NCBI RefSeq assembly: GCF_000468035.1
Contig: NZ_KI260535.1
Coordinates: 62,001 to 126,000 of the forward strand
Source of the DNA: Selenomonas sp. oral taxon 892 str. F0426
Lineage (GTDB): Bacteria; Bacillota; Negativicutes; Selenomonadales; Selenomonadaceae
Direction of reading: 5' to 3'
DNA length: 64,000 nt
Positions 19,653-27,314 of the stretch are shown one piece after another. The notes under the pieces are model-generated. The model ran no database searches. It saw only the letters and a program-made list of their open reading frames with translations, and was not told the origin of the DNA. Position numbers and translations under genes: made by a program. Every line of letters starts with the position of its first letter. Position 1 is the first letter of the stretch.

Positions 19653-20189
19653 ATGGAAGGAATTCTAAAAGAGGGTCCACGCCTCCGCCTGCGCCGTGCA
19701 GGTGAAGCGGATATTGATTACATCTGTGATCTCCAGGTGGCCAAGGACAACAGCGACTACATCGTCCCGTTTTCACGCACCGATCATGAGTCCATCATCA
19801 TGCAGGCAAAGGCGTCGATGGATATCATCATCGAGGAGCGGGAGAGCCTGGAGCGTGTCGGTTATCTCCATGTCACAGGGCTGCTGCTCGCCTCGAAGGA
19901 GCAGGAATGGACGCACGTCATCATTGAGAGGAAAGGCCTCGGATATGGGCATGAGGCGATGAAACTCCTCAAGGCATGGGCATTTGAGGATATGGGCGCG
20001 CACCGCGCGTGGCTCGACTGCAAGGACTACAACGCACGTGCGCTGCATCTCTACGAAAGCGAGGGAATGGTGCGTGAGGCGCTCATCCGTGAGACGATTC
20101 TACATCGTGGCGTCTATGAAAATCTCGTCATACTGGGCATCCTCGATCGAGAATACCGTGCTCGCAAACGGGCGGGACTGGAACTATAA
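19653..20189 (+). CDS. GNAT-family N-acetyltransferase
   Basis: 178 residues. N-terminal PRLRLRRAGEADIDYICDLQ and the acetyl-CoA-binding IIERKGLGYGHEAMKLLKAWAFE region, followed by ARALHLYESEGMVREA, identify a RimJ/RimL-type GNAT fold. Substrate unknown (protein N-terminus, polyamine or small molecule). ATG 19653 follows GAAGGAG. It is 14 bases upstream of deoB and likely co-transcribed. Confidence 0.88.
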   Translation: MEGILKEGPRLRLRRAGEADIDYICDLQVAKDNSDYIVPFSRTDHESIIMQAKASMDIIIEERESLERVGYLHVTGLLLASKEQEWTHVIIERKGLGYGHEAMKLLKAWAFEDMGAHRAWLDCKDYNARALHLYESEGMVREALIRETILHRGVYENLVILGILDREYRARKRAGLEL

Positions 20190-20203
20190 GGAAGGTGTGC
20201 ATC

Positions 20204-21388
20204 ATGCAAAGCAACAAAATCAAACGTGTTTTTCTCATCGTACTTGACAGCTTCGGCTGCGGAGCTGCCCCCGATGCTGCAGAGTTCGGCGATGCCGAGA
20301 CGTGCAGCACGCTCCGCTCGGTGACAGAGAGCGGCCTCTTCCCTGCATCAAACTTGACGCATCTTGGCATCTACAACATCGACGGCGTGCAGACCGGCAC
20401 GCCAGATGCCGCGCCCATCGGTGCCCATGCACGCCTGCGCGAGCTCTCCCGCGGCAAGGATACGACGACAGGGCATTGGGAGATGGCAGGCATCGTGAGC
20501 AGCGCGCCCATGCCGACATATCCCAACGGATTTCCTCCCGAGATTATCGAACAGCTTGAGGCAGCATTCGGACGCAAGATTCTCTGCAACAAACCATACT
20601 CCGGCACAGAGGTCATCCATGACTACGGACAGGAACACGAGGAGACCGGGGCTCTCATCGTCTACACCTCGGCCGACAGTGTGCTACAGATCGCGGCGCA
20701 TGAGGATCACGTTCCTGTAGAGGCGCTGTATGAGTACTGCCGCAAGGCGCGTATCATCATGCAGGGGGAGCACGGGGTCGGGCGCATCATCGCACGGCCC
20801 TTCATCGGCAGCTATCCGAACTATACGCGCACATCACGCCGCCATGATTTCTCCCTCGATCCAACAGGTGATACCGTACTCGATGCGCTCAGCCGCACAG
20901 GCTATGACGTAATCGGTATCGGCAAGACTTCGGATATCTTCGGCGGGCGCGGTCTCACACGCTCACTCGGGGTCAACGAGACGAATGCTGACGGTATGCG
21001 CAAGACGACAGCGCTCCTTGCAGAGGACTTCACGGGGCTCGCCTTCATCAACCTTGTCGACGGCGATATGATATACGGTCACCGTCGTGACATCCCCGGC
21101 TATGCGCGTGCGATGCAGGAGTTTGACGATTGGCTCACGGACTTCCTCCCCGCAATGCACGCGGACGATGTGCTGATGATCACGGCAGATCACGGCTGCG
21201 ACCCCGGTGCTGCGGGCAGCGATCACACGCGTGAGTACGTCCCGCTTCTCATCTACGGAAAGCAGATCGCACCGATCAACCTCGGCACCTATCCAACATT
21301 CGCCATGATCGGCGCAACGGTTGCGGATATGTTCGGTGCACAGCTGACGACAAAGGGCGAAAGTTTTCTGCCGCGCGTGTTGAAATAG
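20204..21388 (+). CDS. deoB: Phosphopentomutase
   Basis: 394 residues. Converts (deoxy)ribose-1-phosphate to the 5-phosphate in nucleoside salvage. Metal-binding alkaline-phosphatase-fold motifs are clear: VFLIVLDSFGCGAAPDA at the N-terminus, GKDTTTGHWEMAG (Thr that becomes phosphorylated), GKTSDIF, and ITADHGCDPGAAGSDHTRE. ATG 20204 is preceded by AAGGAAGG; an in-frame GTG at 20195 overlaps that ribosome site. Downstream are a phosphorylase remnant and cdd. Confidence 0.97.
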   Translation: MQSNKIKRVFLIVLDSFGCGAAPDAAEFGDAETCSTLRSVTESGLFPASNLTHLGIYNIDGVQTGTPDAAPIGAHARLRELSRGKDTTTGHWEMAGIVSSAPMPTYPNGFPPEIIEQLEAAFGRKILCNKPYSGTEVIHDYGQEHEETGALIVYTSADSVLQIAAHEDHVPVEALYEYCRKARIIMQGEHGVGRIIARPFIGSYPNYTRTSRRHDFSLDPTGDTVLDALSRTGYDVIGIGKTSDIFGGRGLTRSLGVNETNADGMRKTTALLAEDFTGLAFINLVDGDMIYGHRRDIPGYARAMQEFDDWLTDFLPAMHADDVLMITADHGCDPGAAGSDHTREYVPLLIYGKQIAPINLGTYPTFAMIGATVADMFGAQLTTKGESFLPRVLK

Positions 21389-21398
21389 GAGCTTTCCT

Positions 21399-21524
21399 AT
21401 GAATATATACGATATCATCACGAAGAAGAAGCACGGCGACACGTTCACGCGGGACGAAGTTTCCTGCTGGATCGACGGCTATGTCAATGGATATGCAGAC
21501 GCGGAGGGCTGGCATGACCGATAA
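21399..21524 (+). pseudogene. Remnant of pyrimidine-nucleoside phosphorylase (N-terminal ~31 codons)
   Basis: A 41-codon frame from ATG 21399 with AGGAG upstream. Its first ~31 residues (MNIYDIITKKKHGD, then TFTRDEVSCWIDGYVNG) match the start of pyrimidine-nucleoside/thymidine phosphorylases. The protein then diverges (YADAEGWHDR) and stops inside the beginning of cdd. The remaining ~400 codons of a phosphorylase are absent. This looks like an internal deletion that joined the phosphorylase 5' end to cdd. The frame may still be translated and couple ribosomes to cdd. It is too short to have catalytic activity. Confidence 0.7.
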
Positions 21525-21906
21525 AGATCTCGTCGCGCGTGCGGCGGAATTCCGCGCCCGTGCCTATGCCCCCTACTCAGGCTTTGCCGTCGGAGCGGCG
21601 CTCCTCACAAAGAGCGGCAGAGTATACGGCGGCGTCAATGTAGAAAACGCCTCCTACCCCGTTGGCATCTGCGCCGAGCGCACGGCAATTGCCGCCGCCG
21701 TCACGGCCGGCGAGCGTGAATTCGAGGCGCTTGCCGTCATTGCAGACAGCCTCGAACCATGTGCGCCCTGCGGGATGTGCCGCCAGGTGCTCGTGGAGTT
21801 CCCCATCGCACGCGTCATTCTCGCCAATACGGCAGGCGATCTGCGCGTCCTCACTCCCGACGAGCTGCTGCCGCTTGCCTTCGGTGCAGCGGCGCTTCCC
21901 TCGTGA
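21514..21906 (+). CDS. cdd: Cytidine deaminase
   Basis: 130 residues, homotetrameric-type length. Deaminates cytidine and deoxycytidine. Zinc and catalytic motifs: GVNVENASYPVGICAERTAI (Cys-Ala-Glu) and PCAPCGMCRQVLVEF (two further zinc Cys). PYSGFAVGAAL marks the N-terminal substrate region. ATG 21514 follows GGAGGG and overlaps the end of the phosphorylase remnant. Functionally grouped with deoB. Confidence 0.97.
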   Translation: MTDKDLVARAAEFRARAYAPYSGFAVGAALLTKSGRVYGGVNVENASYPVGICAERTAIAAAVTAGEREFEALAVIADSLEPCAPCGMCRQVLVEFPIARVILANTAGDLRVLTPDELLPLAFGAAALPS

Positions 21907-21947
21907 ACGGTTCACCATATCACCATATATAGTACAGGAGATGGCTC

Positions 21948-22316
21948 ATGAAGATACTGATCGTGGACGACTCGCGCCTCGTGCGCATCAAACTCAAGGC
22001 GGAGCTCTTTGACCGCGGCCATACCGTCATCGAGGCACGCGACGGTGAGGAAGCACTCAGGCACATTGCGGACAAGTCACCGGACGCGGTCTTTCTCGAC
22101 ATCGTTCTCCCGAAGCTCGACGGCTGTGAGGTGCTCCGTCGCCTGCGCGAGACACATCCGTCCCTGCCTGTTGTCATGCTCTCAACCGCAGCCACAGAGG
22201 AAAACCTCGCCAGTGCCGATAAAAACGGCGCGCTGATGTTCATTCAGAAGCCATATGCCGATCACGAGATTTCGGCAGCACTTGCCAAGATGCGGCAGTG
22301 CGCGGAGGAGACATGA
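21948..22316 (+). CDS. CheY-like single-domain response regulator
   Basis: 122 residues, receiver domain only. Acidic pocket VDDS at residues 6-9, phospho-acceptor Asp in FLDIVLPKLDG (near 52), Ser/Thr switch VMLSTAA, and conserved Lys in FIQKPYA. No output domain. AGGAG precedes ATG 21948. Its stop overlaps the start of a CheX-like gene (ATGA), suggesting a regulator and its phosphatase or partner made together. No histidine kinase is nearby. Confidence 0.92.
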   Translation: MKILIVDDSRLVRIKLKAELFDRGHTVIEARDGEEALRHIADKSPDAVFLDIVLPKLDGCEVLRRLRETHPSLPVVMLSTAATEENLASADKNGALMFIQKPYADHEISAALAKMRQCAEET

Positions 22317-22768
22317 ACGCATTTTACACGAGCTACACCGAGACATTCCTCTCAGGCCTCGCCGACTACGCTCACCTGAGAGCTGGAATTGACAAAGAGA
22401 GCAGCACCACACAGTACATCACGATATCCCAACGGCTCGATGAGAACGGCAGACCTCTGATCGTCGGCCTGTCTGCCTCCGTGGATGCTTTTTATGTGCT
22501 TGCGAGCGGCTACAGCGGTGTTTCGCTCGACGGCATGGATGAGCTTGCCGTCGATGCGGTCGGCGAACTCTTCAACGTCATCAACGGCCATTTCTCCTCT
22601 CATATGCGTGCGCAGGGCCATGCTGTCTCGATCATTGATCCGCCGCGCCATCATCACGGAGCTGTCGTGCCGCCGACTGCAGAGTTCTCGCTTCCGCTCA
22701 CAAGCCCTGCCGGGTCGCTGTGTCTCATGGCAGCGCGGGAAGAATTTCTCAATGCCCATGAGCACTGA
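22313..22768 (+). CDS. CheX/CheC-like chemotaxis phosphatase-family protein
   Basis: 151 residues. The central ELAVDAVGELFNVINGHFSS resembles the helix of CheC/CheX-type phosphatases, which carries the family's E-x-x-N pair; the flanks are diverged, so the assignment is tentative. If right, it would dephosphorylate the CheY-like protein encoded just upstream, with which it overlaps by 4 bases. It could also be a non-catalytic binding partner. Confidence 0.55.
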   Translation: MNAFYTSYTETFLSGLADYAHLRAGIDKESSTTQYITISQRLDENGRPLIVGLSASVDAFYVLASGYSGVSLDGMDELAVDAVGELFNVINGHFSSHMRAQGHAVSIIDPPRHHHGAVVPPTAEFSLPLTSPAGSLCLMAAREEFLNAHEH

Positions 22769-22790
22769 CATCGTTTGAAAGGAGAATCCC

Positions 22791-23888
22791 TTGACCATAT
22801 TTTCTCATACACTTGACTTCGACACCCTCGTCGATCTCCTCCTTGTCCCCGCGAGCATCGTGCTCGCAGCACTCACGGCGGGCATCATCGCAGACCGCCT
22901 CATCCGCCGCTACATCGATCGCCATCTCGACGTAGAAGAAAGTACGTGGAAGTATGTTCTCATACGCTCCATGCAGGGCGTTCCCATCTTCTTCAGCTTC
23001 ATCATCGGCCTCTACTGGGCAATCGATGCCGTGGAGATCTCTCCGACGGTAACGAAGCTGCTCTCGTACCTCCTCTTTACGAGCAACGTCTTCTCCATCA
23101 CGCGCGTCCTCGCGCGCACGGTCGACGGCGTCGTCACCATGTACTTTGAACGCTCGGGGCGAAACCTCCCGAAGACAACCCTCCTCAACAGCATCCTCAT
23201 CGGTATTATCTACGCCATGGGGCTCCTCGTCATCCTCCAGTACTACGGCATCTCCATCGCCCCAATTCTGACGGCTGCAGGTGTCGGCGGCATGGCGGTC
23301 GCCCTTGCGCTGCAGGAAACGCTCGCCAACATCTTCTCTGGACTCCACCTCATCCTCTCAAAGCAGCTGCGCATCGGTGACTACATCCGCCTCGGCTCGG
23401 GAGAGGAGGGACGCGTCACGGACATCACATGGCGCTTTACCACCATCATCCCGCTCGGTGCAAGCAATACCATTGTCATCCCGAATAAAACCATTGCGGG
23501 CGCGAACATCACAAATTTCAGCCTGCCTACACAGAACATCAACATCAGCGTCCCCGTCGGCATCGCCTATGACAGCGACCTCGCCGCTGTCGAGCGCATT
23601 ACCATCGAAACGGCGAAGGAAGTCCTCGCACGCGTCGATGACAATCCCAATGCGAACCCCCTCGTACGCTATACGGCATTCGGTGACTCCTCCATCAACT
23701 TCAACGTCATTCTGCCGTCGAGCATGTTCGATCATCAGGGCGTCATCCAACACGAGTTCATCAAGGCACTCACCGAGCGCTACCGCACTGAGGGGATTGA
23801 CATCCCCTACCCCATCCGCACCATCATTCAGGAGCATAACGGAGCAGTGGAAAACACTTCGCAGGAGACCATCGCCCCTGATCAATAA
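22791..23888 (+). CDS. MscS-family mechanosensitive ion channel
   Basis: 365 residues with about four N-terminal membrane helices. The pore-helix region AAGVGGMAVALALQ is followed by ETLANIFSGLHLI, then a cytosolic beta domain (GRVTDITWRFTTI, VIPNKTIAGANITNFS). These are MscS hallmarks. Likely releases solutes on hypo-osmotic shock. The start is TTG 22791 after AAAGGAG. It lies 22 bases after the CheX-like gene. Confidence 0.93.
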   Translation: MTIFSHTLDFDTLVDLLLVPASIVLAALTAGIIADRLIRRYIDRHLDVEESTWKYVLIRSMQGVPIFFSFIIGLYWAIDAVEISPTVTKLLSYLLFTSNVFSITRVLARTVDGVVTMYFERSGRNLPKTTLLNSILIGIIYAMGLLVILQYYGISIAPILTAAGVGGMAVALALQETLANIFSGLHLILSKQLRIGDYIRLGSGEEGRVTDITWRFTTIIPLGASNTIVIPNKTIAGANITNFSLPTQNINISVPVGIAYDSDLAAVERITIETAKEVLARVDDNPNANPLVRYTAFGDSSINFNVILPSSMFDHQGVIQHEFIKALTERYRTEGIDIPYPIRTIIQEHNGAVENTSQETIAPDQ

Positions 23889-23909
23889 CAACATCTCCTA
23901 TATATTGTA

Positions 23910-24044
23910 TTATCCACAAAATCCACAGTTTCTCCCTAGGGAAACTGTGGATAACTTTATGTCCATAACAATGCCCTCCGTGCCTTTTCCCATCTGTATT
24001 TCCCCTCTCTTCTGCCTCATTTTCCAAAATTTCCCTGTGGATAA
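23910..24044. promoter_or_regulatory. Cluster of three perfect DnaA boxes with an inverted repeat
   Basis: TTATCCACA occurs at 23910-23918 (plus), 23946-23954 (minus) and 24036-24044 (minus), with a near match at 23919-23927. A perfect inverted repeat CCACAGTTTC/GAAACTGTGG spans 23923-23950, so the second box lies partly in its right arm. No gene fits the 293-base gap between mscS and the next start. Because the cluster lies just upstream of a ribonucleotide-reductase-type operon, DnaA control of that operon is the simplest reading; a secondary DnaA-binding site or origin is the alternative. Confidence 0.7.
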
Positions 24045-24060
24045 GTTTGTGAACAAACAA

Positions 24061-24108
24061 CTATATATAGATTTGCTATTGACGAGCATCCACTAGATGT
24101 TGTATAAT
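24061..24108 (+). promoter_or_regulatory. Promoter with adjacent NrdR-like palindrome
   Basis: TTGACG (24079-24084) and TATAAT (24103-24108) with an 18-base spacer form a strong promoter. Directly upstream, 24061-24070 is the perfect palindrome CTATATATAG, equal to the core of the NrdR repressor box, although its outer flanks match poorly and no second box at the usual spacing is seen. Confidence 0.6.
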
Positions 24109-24119
24109 CCTCACGAAAC

Positions 24120-24161
24120 GGCGATGCATCGCCGAAAAGGAAAACGCGCTGGAACAGCGCG
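24120..24161 (+). other. Two stem-loops in the nrd leader
   Basis: GGCGATGCATCGCC (24120-24133) is a perfect palindrome. CGCGCT/AGCGCG (24145-24161) forms a second hairpin, just before the AAAAAAGGAG ribosome site. It does not match a riboswitch I recognise; it may set mRNA stability or translation. Confidence 0.4.
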
Positions 24162-24181
24162 CGAAAAAAGGAGAATGCAGC

Positions 24182-24466
24182 ATGATCGTCAACGATATCA
24201 ATGTCACGGTAAATGGCCTCTCGGACATCACCCCGCACGAGGTTGAAAACTACATTGCCTACATCGAGGGGCAGACCCATGAGAAGCTTGATCGCCTCTC
24301 CATCACGGGTACAGATGACGGACGCGTCACCCTCGGCTATGAGATGCGTCAGCCAAAGTTCGAGCGCGTCCGCCGCATCACGGGCTACCTCGTCGGCACC
24401 ACGGACCGCTGGAACAATGCCAAGCAGGCCGAGGAGCACGAGCGTGTCAAGCACGGACTCCACTGA
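24182..24466 (+). CDS. Stand-alone NrdD C-terminal (glycyl-radical) domain-like protein
   Basis: 94 residues. The last ~32 residues (RVRRITGYLVGTTDRWN, then AKQAEEHERVKHG) align by eye with the extreme C-terminus of class III ribonucleotide reductase NrdD, whose glycyl radical sits in the R-x-x-GYL motif. The N-terminal 60 residues resemble nothing I recognise. It has no Cys, so the NrdD zinc site is absent, and the ~600-residue catalytic barrel is missing. AAAAGGAG precedes ATG 24182. It overlaps nrdG, the activase that makes NrdD's radical. It may be a detachable radical subunit (as GrcA/YfiD is for pyruvate formate-lyase) or a decayed remnant. Confidence 0.75.
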   Translation: MIVNDINVTVNGLSDITPHEVENYIAYIEGQTHEKLDRLSITGTDDGRVTLGYEMRQPKFERVRRITGYLVGTTDRWNNAKQAEEHERVKHGLH

Positions 24467-24965
24467 GATCCACATCTCTGGGATTGCACGTGACTCCATC
24501 GTGGATGGTGAGGGCGTGCGGCTGACCGTCTTTACACAGGGCTGTCCCCGCCGCTGTCCGGGCTGTCACAACCCGGACACACAGCCGCTCATCGGCGGAC
24601 GCATGACGACCGTCGGGGCAGTGCTCGAGGAAATCGATGAGAACCCACTTCTCACAGGGCTCACCCTCAGCGGCGGTGAGCCTTTCCTGCAGCCGGCGGC
24701 GCTGCTCCCACTCGCACGCGGTGCACATGCTCGTGGTCTCGATGTATGGAGCTATACGGGCTTTACCCTCGAGGAGCTGCGCGCACAAAAAGATCCCGCC
24801 GTGGACGCACTGCTTGACGAGCTCGACGTCCTCGTGGACGGCGACTATCGCGAGGAGGAGCGTGATCTTACCCTACACTTCCGCGGCTCGCGCAATCAGC
24901 GCGTCATAGATCTTGCCGCAACGCGAGCAACAGGTATGCTCACACTGCTCTACACAGATGAATGA
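24444..24965 (+). CDS. nrdG: Anaerobic ribonucleotide reductase activating protein
   Basis: 173 residues. Radical-SAM activase that installs the glycyl radical on NrdD. The cluster motif is CPRRCPGCHNP (CxxxCxxC), followed by LTGLTLSGGEPFLQP (SAM binding). GTG 24444 is chosen because GAGGAG lies 8 bases upstream; it overlaps the preceding gene by 23 bases, so the two are coupled. No full-length nrdD is adjacent. Confidence 0.93.
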   Translation: MSSTDSTEIHISGIARDSIVDGEGVRLTVFTQGCPRRCPGCHNPDTQPLIGGRMTTVGAVLEEIDENPLLTGLTLSGGEPFLQPAALLPLARGAHARGLDVWSYTGFTLEELRAQKDPAVDALLDELDVLVDGDYREEERDLTLHFRGSRNQRVIDLAATRATGMLTLLYTDE

Positions 24966-24966
24966 C

Positions 24967-25014
24967 AAAGGCCCCCACACGAACGAAGTAATTTTCCTCG
25001 TGTGGGGGCCTTTT
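24967..25014 (+). terminator. Terminator of the nrd operon
   Basis: AAAGGCCCCCACACGA pairs perfectly with TCGTGTGGGGGCCTTT, followed by a T run. Strong intrinsic terminator immediately after nrdG. Confidence 0.9.
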
Positions 25015-25087
25015 GTTAGAAAAACATTTGCATATTTACAAAAAGATGGTATGATGCTAGCAGGAAAATCAGCATGGAGGAATCAAC

Positions 25088-25369
25088 ATGGCAGAAAAAA
25101 CGACACGGTCAGACAAGGTGAAAAAACTTGCCCTAAACATCGATGCAGCCGAAGAGATTGGTATGCTCGAAATCTCGAGTACACAGGCAATGCGCGTCTC
25201 CATCATCCGCTCAAGAGGCCGCCGCTACACTGCCATCACGCCATTCTACCGCAAGAGAGTCAACGATCTATGGAAGCCGAAGGCGTCCGTCTGGATTCCT
25301 GTGGAGCACACAGGGGCGATTGCCGAGTTCCTTGCACGCGCTGAAAAGAAAATCCACGAAGATACATAA
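25088..25369 (+). CDS. Small basic hypothetical protein
   Basis: 93 residues, basic, soluble. Its middle (RVSIIRSRGRRYTAITPFYR, then VNDLWKPKASVWIPVEHTG) has a faint resemblance to PC4/YdbC-type single-strand DNA-binding proteins, but no diagnostic residue allows a firm call. A promoter TTGCAT-16-TATGAT lies at 25028-25055, and GGAGG precedes ATG 25088. A monocistronic gene between two terminators. Confidence 0.65.
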   Translation: MAEKTTRSDKVKKLALNIDAAEEIGMLEISSTQAMRVSIIRSRGRRYTAITPFYRKRVNDLWKPKASVWIPVEHTGAIAEFLARAEKKIHEDT

Positions 25370-25374
25370 CAGAA

Positions 25375-25406
25375 ACCCCCGCACATCGAGATGGATGTAC
25401 GGGGGT
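25375..25406. terminator. Bidirectional terminator between convergent genes
   Basis: ACCCCCG...CATC pairs with GATG...CGGGGGT, followed by CGTTTT on the plus strand. It lies between the 93-residue gene and the end of the DUF819 gene. Confidence 0.7.
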
Positions 25407-25410
25407 CGTT

Positions 25411-26625
25411 TTATGCGCCGAGCATACTGCCGACGATGATGCCGATATAGGTGCCAATTGCATAGCCAAGCGTGCCGACGAGCATCGCAGGGCCGACAAG
25501 TTCATTCCACCCCTGTGAGATCGCCATGCCGGCTGCTGTCGTTGGCCCGCCAATGTTCGCATTCGAGGCGATGAGGATGTCCTCCAGCGCAAAGTTCAGC
25601 ATTTTCCCGCCGATCAGACAGAAGAGCATATTCACGACGACCATAATGAAGCAGAACACGAGAAGCAGAGGTGCATTCATCAGGATCTCCATGATGGAAG
25701 CCGGTACACCAATGACGAAGAAGAACATATAAATGAAAAAGGTGCCGATCTCCTGTGCCCCATTCATCGTACTAGCCTGCTTTTCAAAGACGCTGGCAAA
25801 CAGCATGGACAGGAGTGTAATCCAGACATACTGGCTGCCGAGGAAGGTGCTGCACATCTTCGAAAGCCATCCACCGTCAGGCGGCACGAGAGTGCCGAGT
25901 GATCCGCCGAGGACCTTGGATATCGTCACGACGACAACAGCATAGGTGACGCACATCGCGACATCCCGGAGAGAGATGTCCTTGCGTCCCCAGTAGGCCG
26001 CGGCGAGGGTTTTCCCCTCTCCCACATCGCCCTTCTTTTCGACCGCATCAATAAGCGGATGATTATATATTCGGCGTGCGAAAGCATTTCCTGCAATCCC
26101 AAGCAGGATAAGGAAGTAGATGGCCATGTTAAGATTGTCGGCAACGATCGTCGAGGAGACGAGCGTACCGCTCACCTTGAACGCATCGGCGAGTGCGGTA
26201 AAGTTGACGCCGCCGCCGATATAGGAGCCGGTCATCATCGCCGCCACCTTTGGCAGTTCCTCAATGCTGTTTTGGAGGAGGGCGCAGGCGATCACTGCCC
26301 CAGAGACCGTACCGATGGATCCGATGAGAAAGATGGCAAGGAGTCGCCCAGTCTCGCGCCAGATCCTGCGGATATTCGTCTGGAGCAGGAGAAGAGGAAT
26401 CGCGAGCGGCACGAAATACCCCCATACGACATCATCGTAGAGGACTGCGTGTGCAGGGATAACCCCAGTGTTGACGAGCACAAGCGCTATGATGAGCGCG
26501 ATGACAGCACCCGAGAGGCGCGACGCCCAGCGATAGCGCTGCTCCAGATAGATGGAGGCAGTCACGCCCACCATCATGACAGACATAAGCGCCCATGTAT
26601 TTTCGGGATCAATCAATGTATCCAT
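25411..26625 (-). CDS. DUF819-family membrane protein
   Basis: 404 residues, about ten to twelve membrane segments. Family features are MMTGSYIGGGVNFTALADAF, VADNLNMAIYFLIL and the repeated IASNANIGGPTTAAGMA, which suggests two inverted repeats as in secondary transporters. Substrate unknown. It is alone on the minus strand, divergent from the acetyltransferase at 26788. Confidence 0.85.
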   Translation of the reverse strand: MDTLIDPENTWALMSVMMVGVTASIYLEQRYRWASRLSGAVIALIIALVLVNTGVIPAHAVLYDDVVWGYFVPLAIPLLLLQTNIRRIWRETGRLLAIFLIGSIGTVSGAVIACALLQNSIEELPKVAAMMTGSYIGGGVNFTALADAFKVSGTLVSSTIVADNLNMAIYFLILLGIAGNAFARRIYNHPLIDAVEKKGDVGEGKTLAAAYWGRKDISLRDVAMCVTYAVVVVTISKVLGGSLGTLVPPDGGWLSKMCSTFLGSQYVWITLLSMLFASVFEKQASTMNGAQEIGTFFIYMFFFVIGVPASIMEILMNAPLLLVFCFIMVVVNMLFCLIGGKMLNFALEDILIASNANIGGPTTAAGMAISQGWNELVGPAMLVGTLGYAIGTYIGIIVGSMLGA

Positions 26626-26787
26626 TCATATCCTATCCTTTATCCATGCATTCTTAAGAACGCGATATCAGTCCGCCCCCCAATAAAAGCGCGTTTAGTA
26701 TAGCATTATTTGCGTACGACCGCAAACGCTTCTTTCAAAATACATGGCAATCGTGTAGAATAGGGAGCATCGGAAAGGTTGGATAAG

Positions 26788-27300
26788 ATGATACGACAAG
26801 CAGAGGAGCGGGATGTCGCGGACATTCTGCGCATCTATGAGGCAGCGCGGGCCTTTATGCGGCGTTCCGGCAATCTGACGCAGTGGACGGGCGGCTACCC
26901 CTCGGAGGAGATCGTGCATACGGACATCGCACGCGGTGTGAGCTATGTGCTGGAAAATGAAGCAGGACATCTCCACGCGGTCTTTGCACTCATCCCGGGC
27001 GACGATCCAACCTACGCACACATCGAGGGCGCGTGGCAGGACACCTCTCCCTACGCGACAATCCATCGCGCGGGCAGCGACAGCACCGTGCGCGGCACGT
27101 TCCGCACCATACTGGACTTTGCCTGCAGCAGGCACGATCACCTGCGTGCCGATACGCATGCAGACAACAAACCCATGCAGAACTGCCTGGAAAAAAGCGG
27201 ATTCACTTACTGCGGCATTATCTATATTGCAGACGGCACGCCGCGCCGCGCCTACGAGTGGAGCGCTGCACACAGCACGGCAGACGATCCGGTGAAATAG
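26788..27300 (+). CDS. GNAT-family N-acetyltransferase
   Basis: 170 residues. N-terminal IRQAEERDVADILRIYEAAR and C-terminal LRADTHADNKPMQNCLEKSG then FTYCGIIY are GNAT signatures; the central acetyl-CoA loop is diverged. ATG 26788 is used because GGAAAGG lies 9 bases upstream; an in-frame TTG at 26779 abuts the ribosome site. Substrate unknown. Likely first gene of the run leading to holA. Confidence 0.85.
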   Translation: MIRQAEERDVADILRIYEAARAFMRRSGNLTQWTGGYPSEEIVHTDIARGVSYVLENEAGHLHAVFALIPGDDPTYAHIEGAWQDTSPYATIHRAGSDSTVRGTFRTILDFACSRHDHLRADTHADNKPMQNCLEKSGFTYCGIIYIADGTPRRAYEWSAAHSTADDPVK

Positions 27301-27314
27301 AAAGGATTTCTTTT

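Noticed and set aside
23910-24044. Main chromosomal replication origin
   Set aside because: Three DnaA boxes are suggestive, but dnaA, dnaN, gidA or parAB are not adjacent. Regulation of the nrd operon is the simpler reading.
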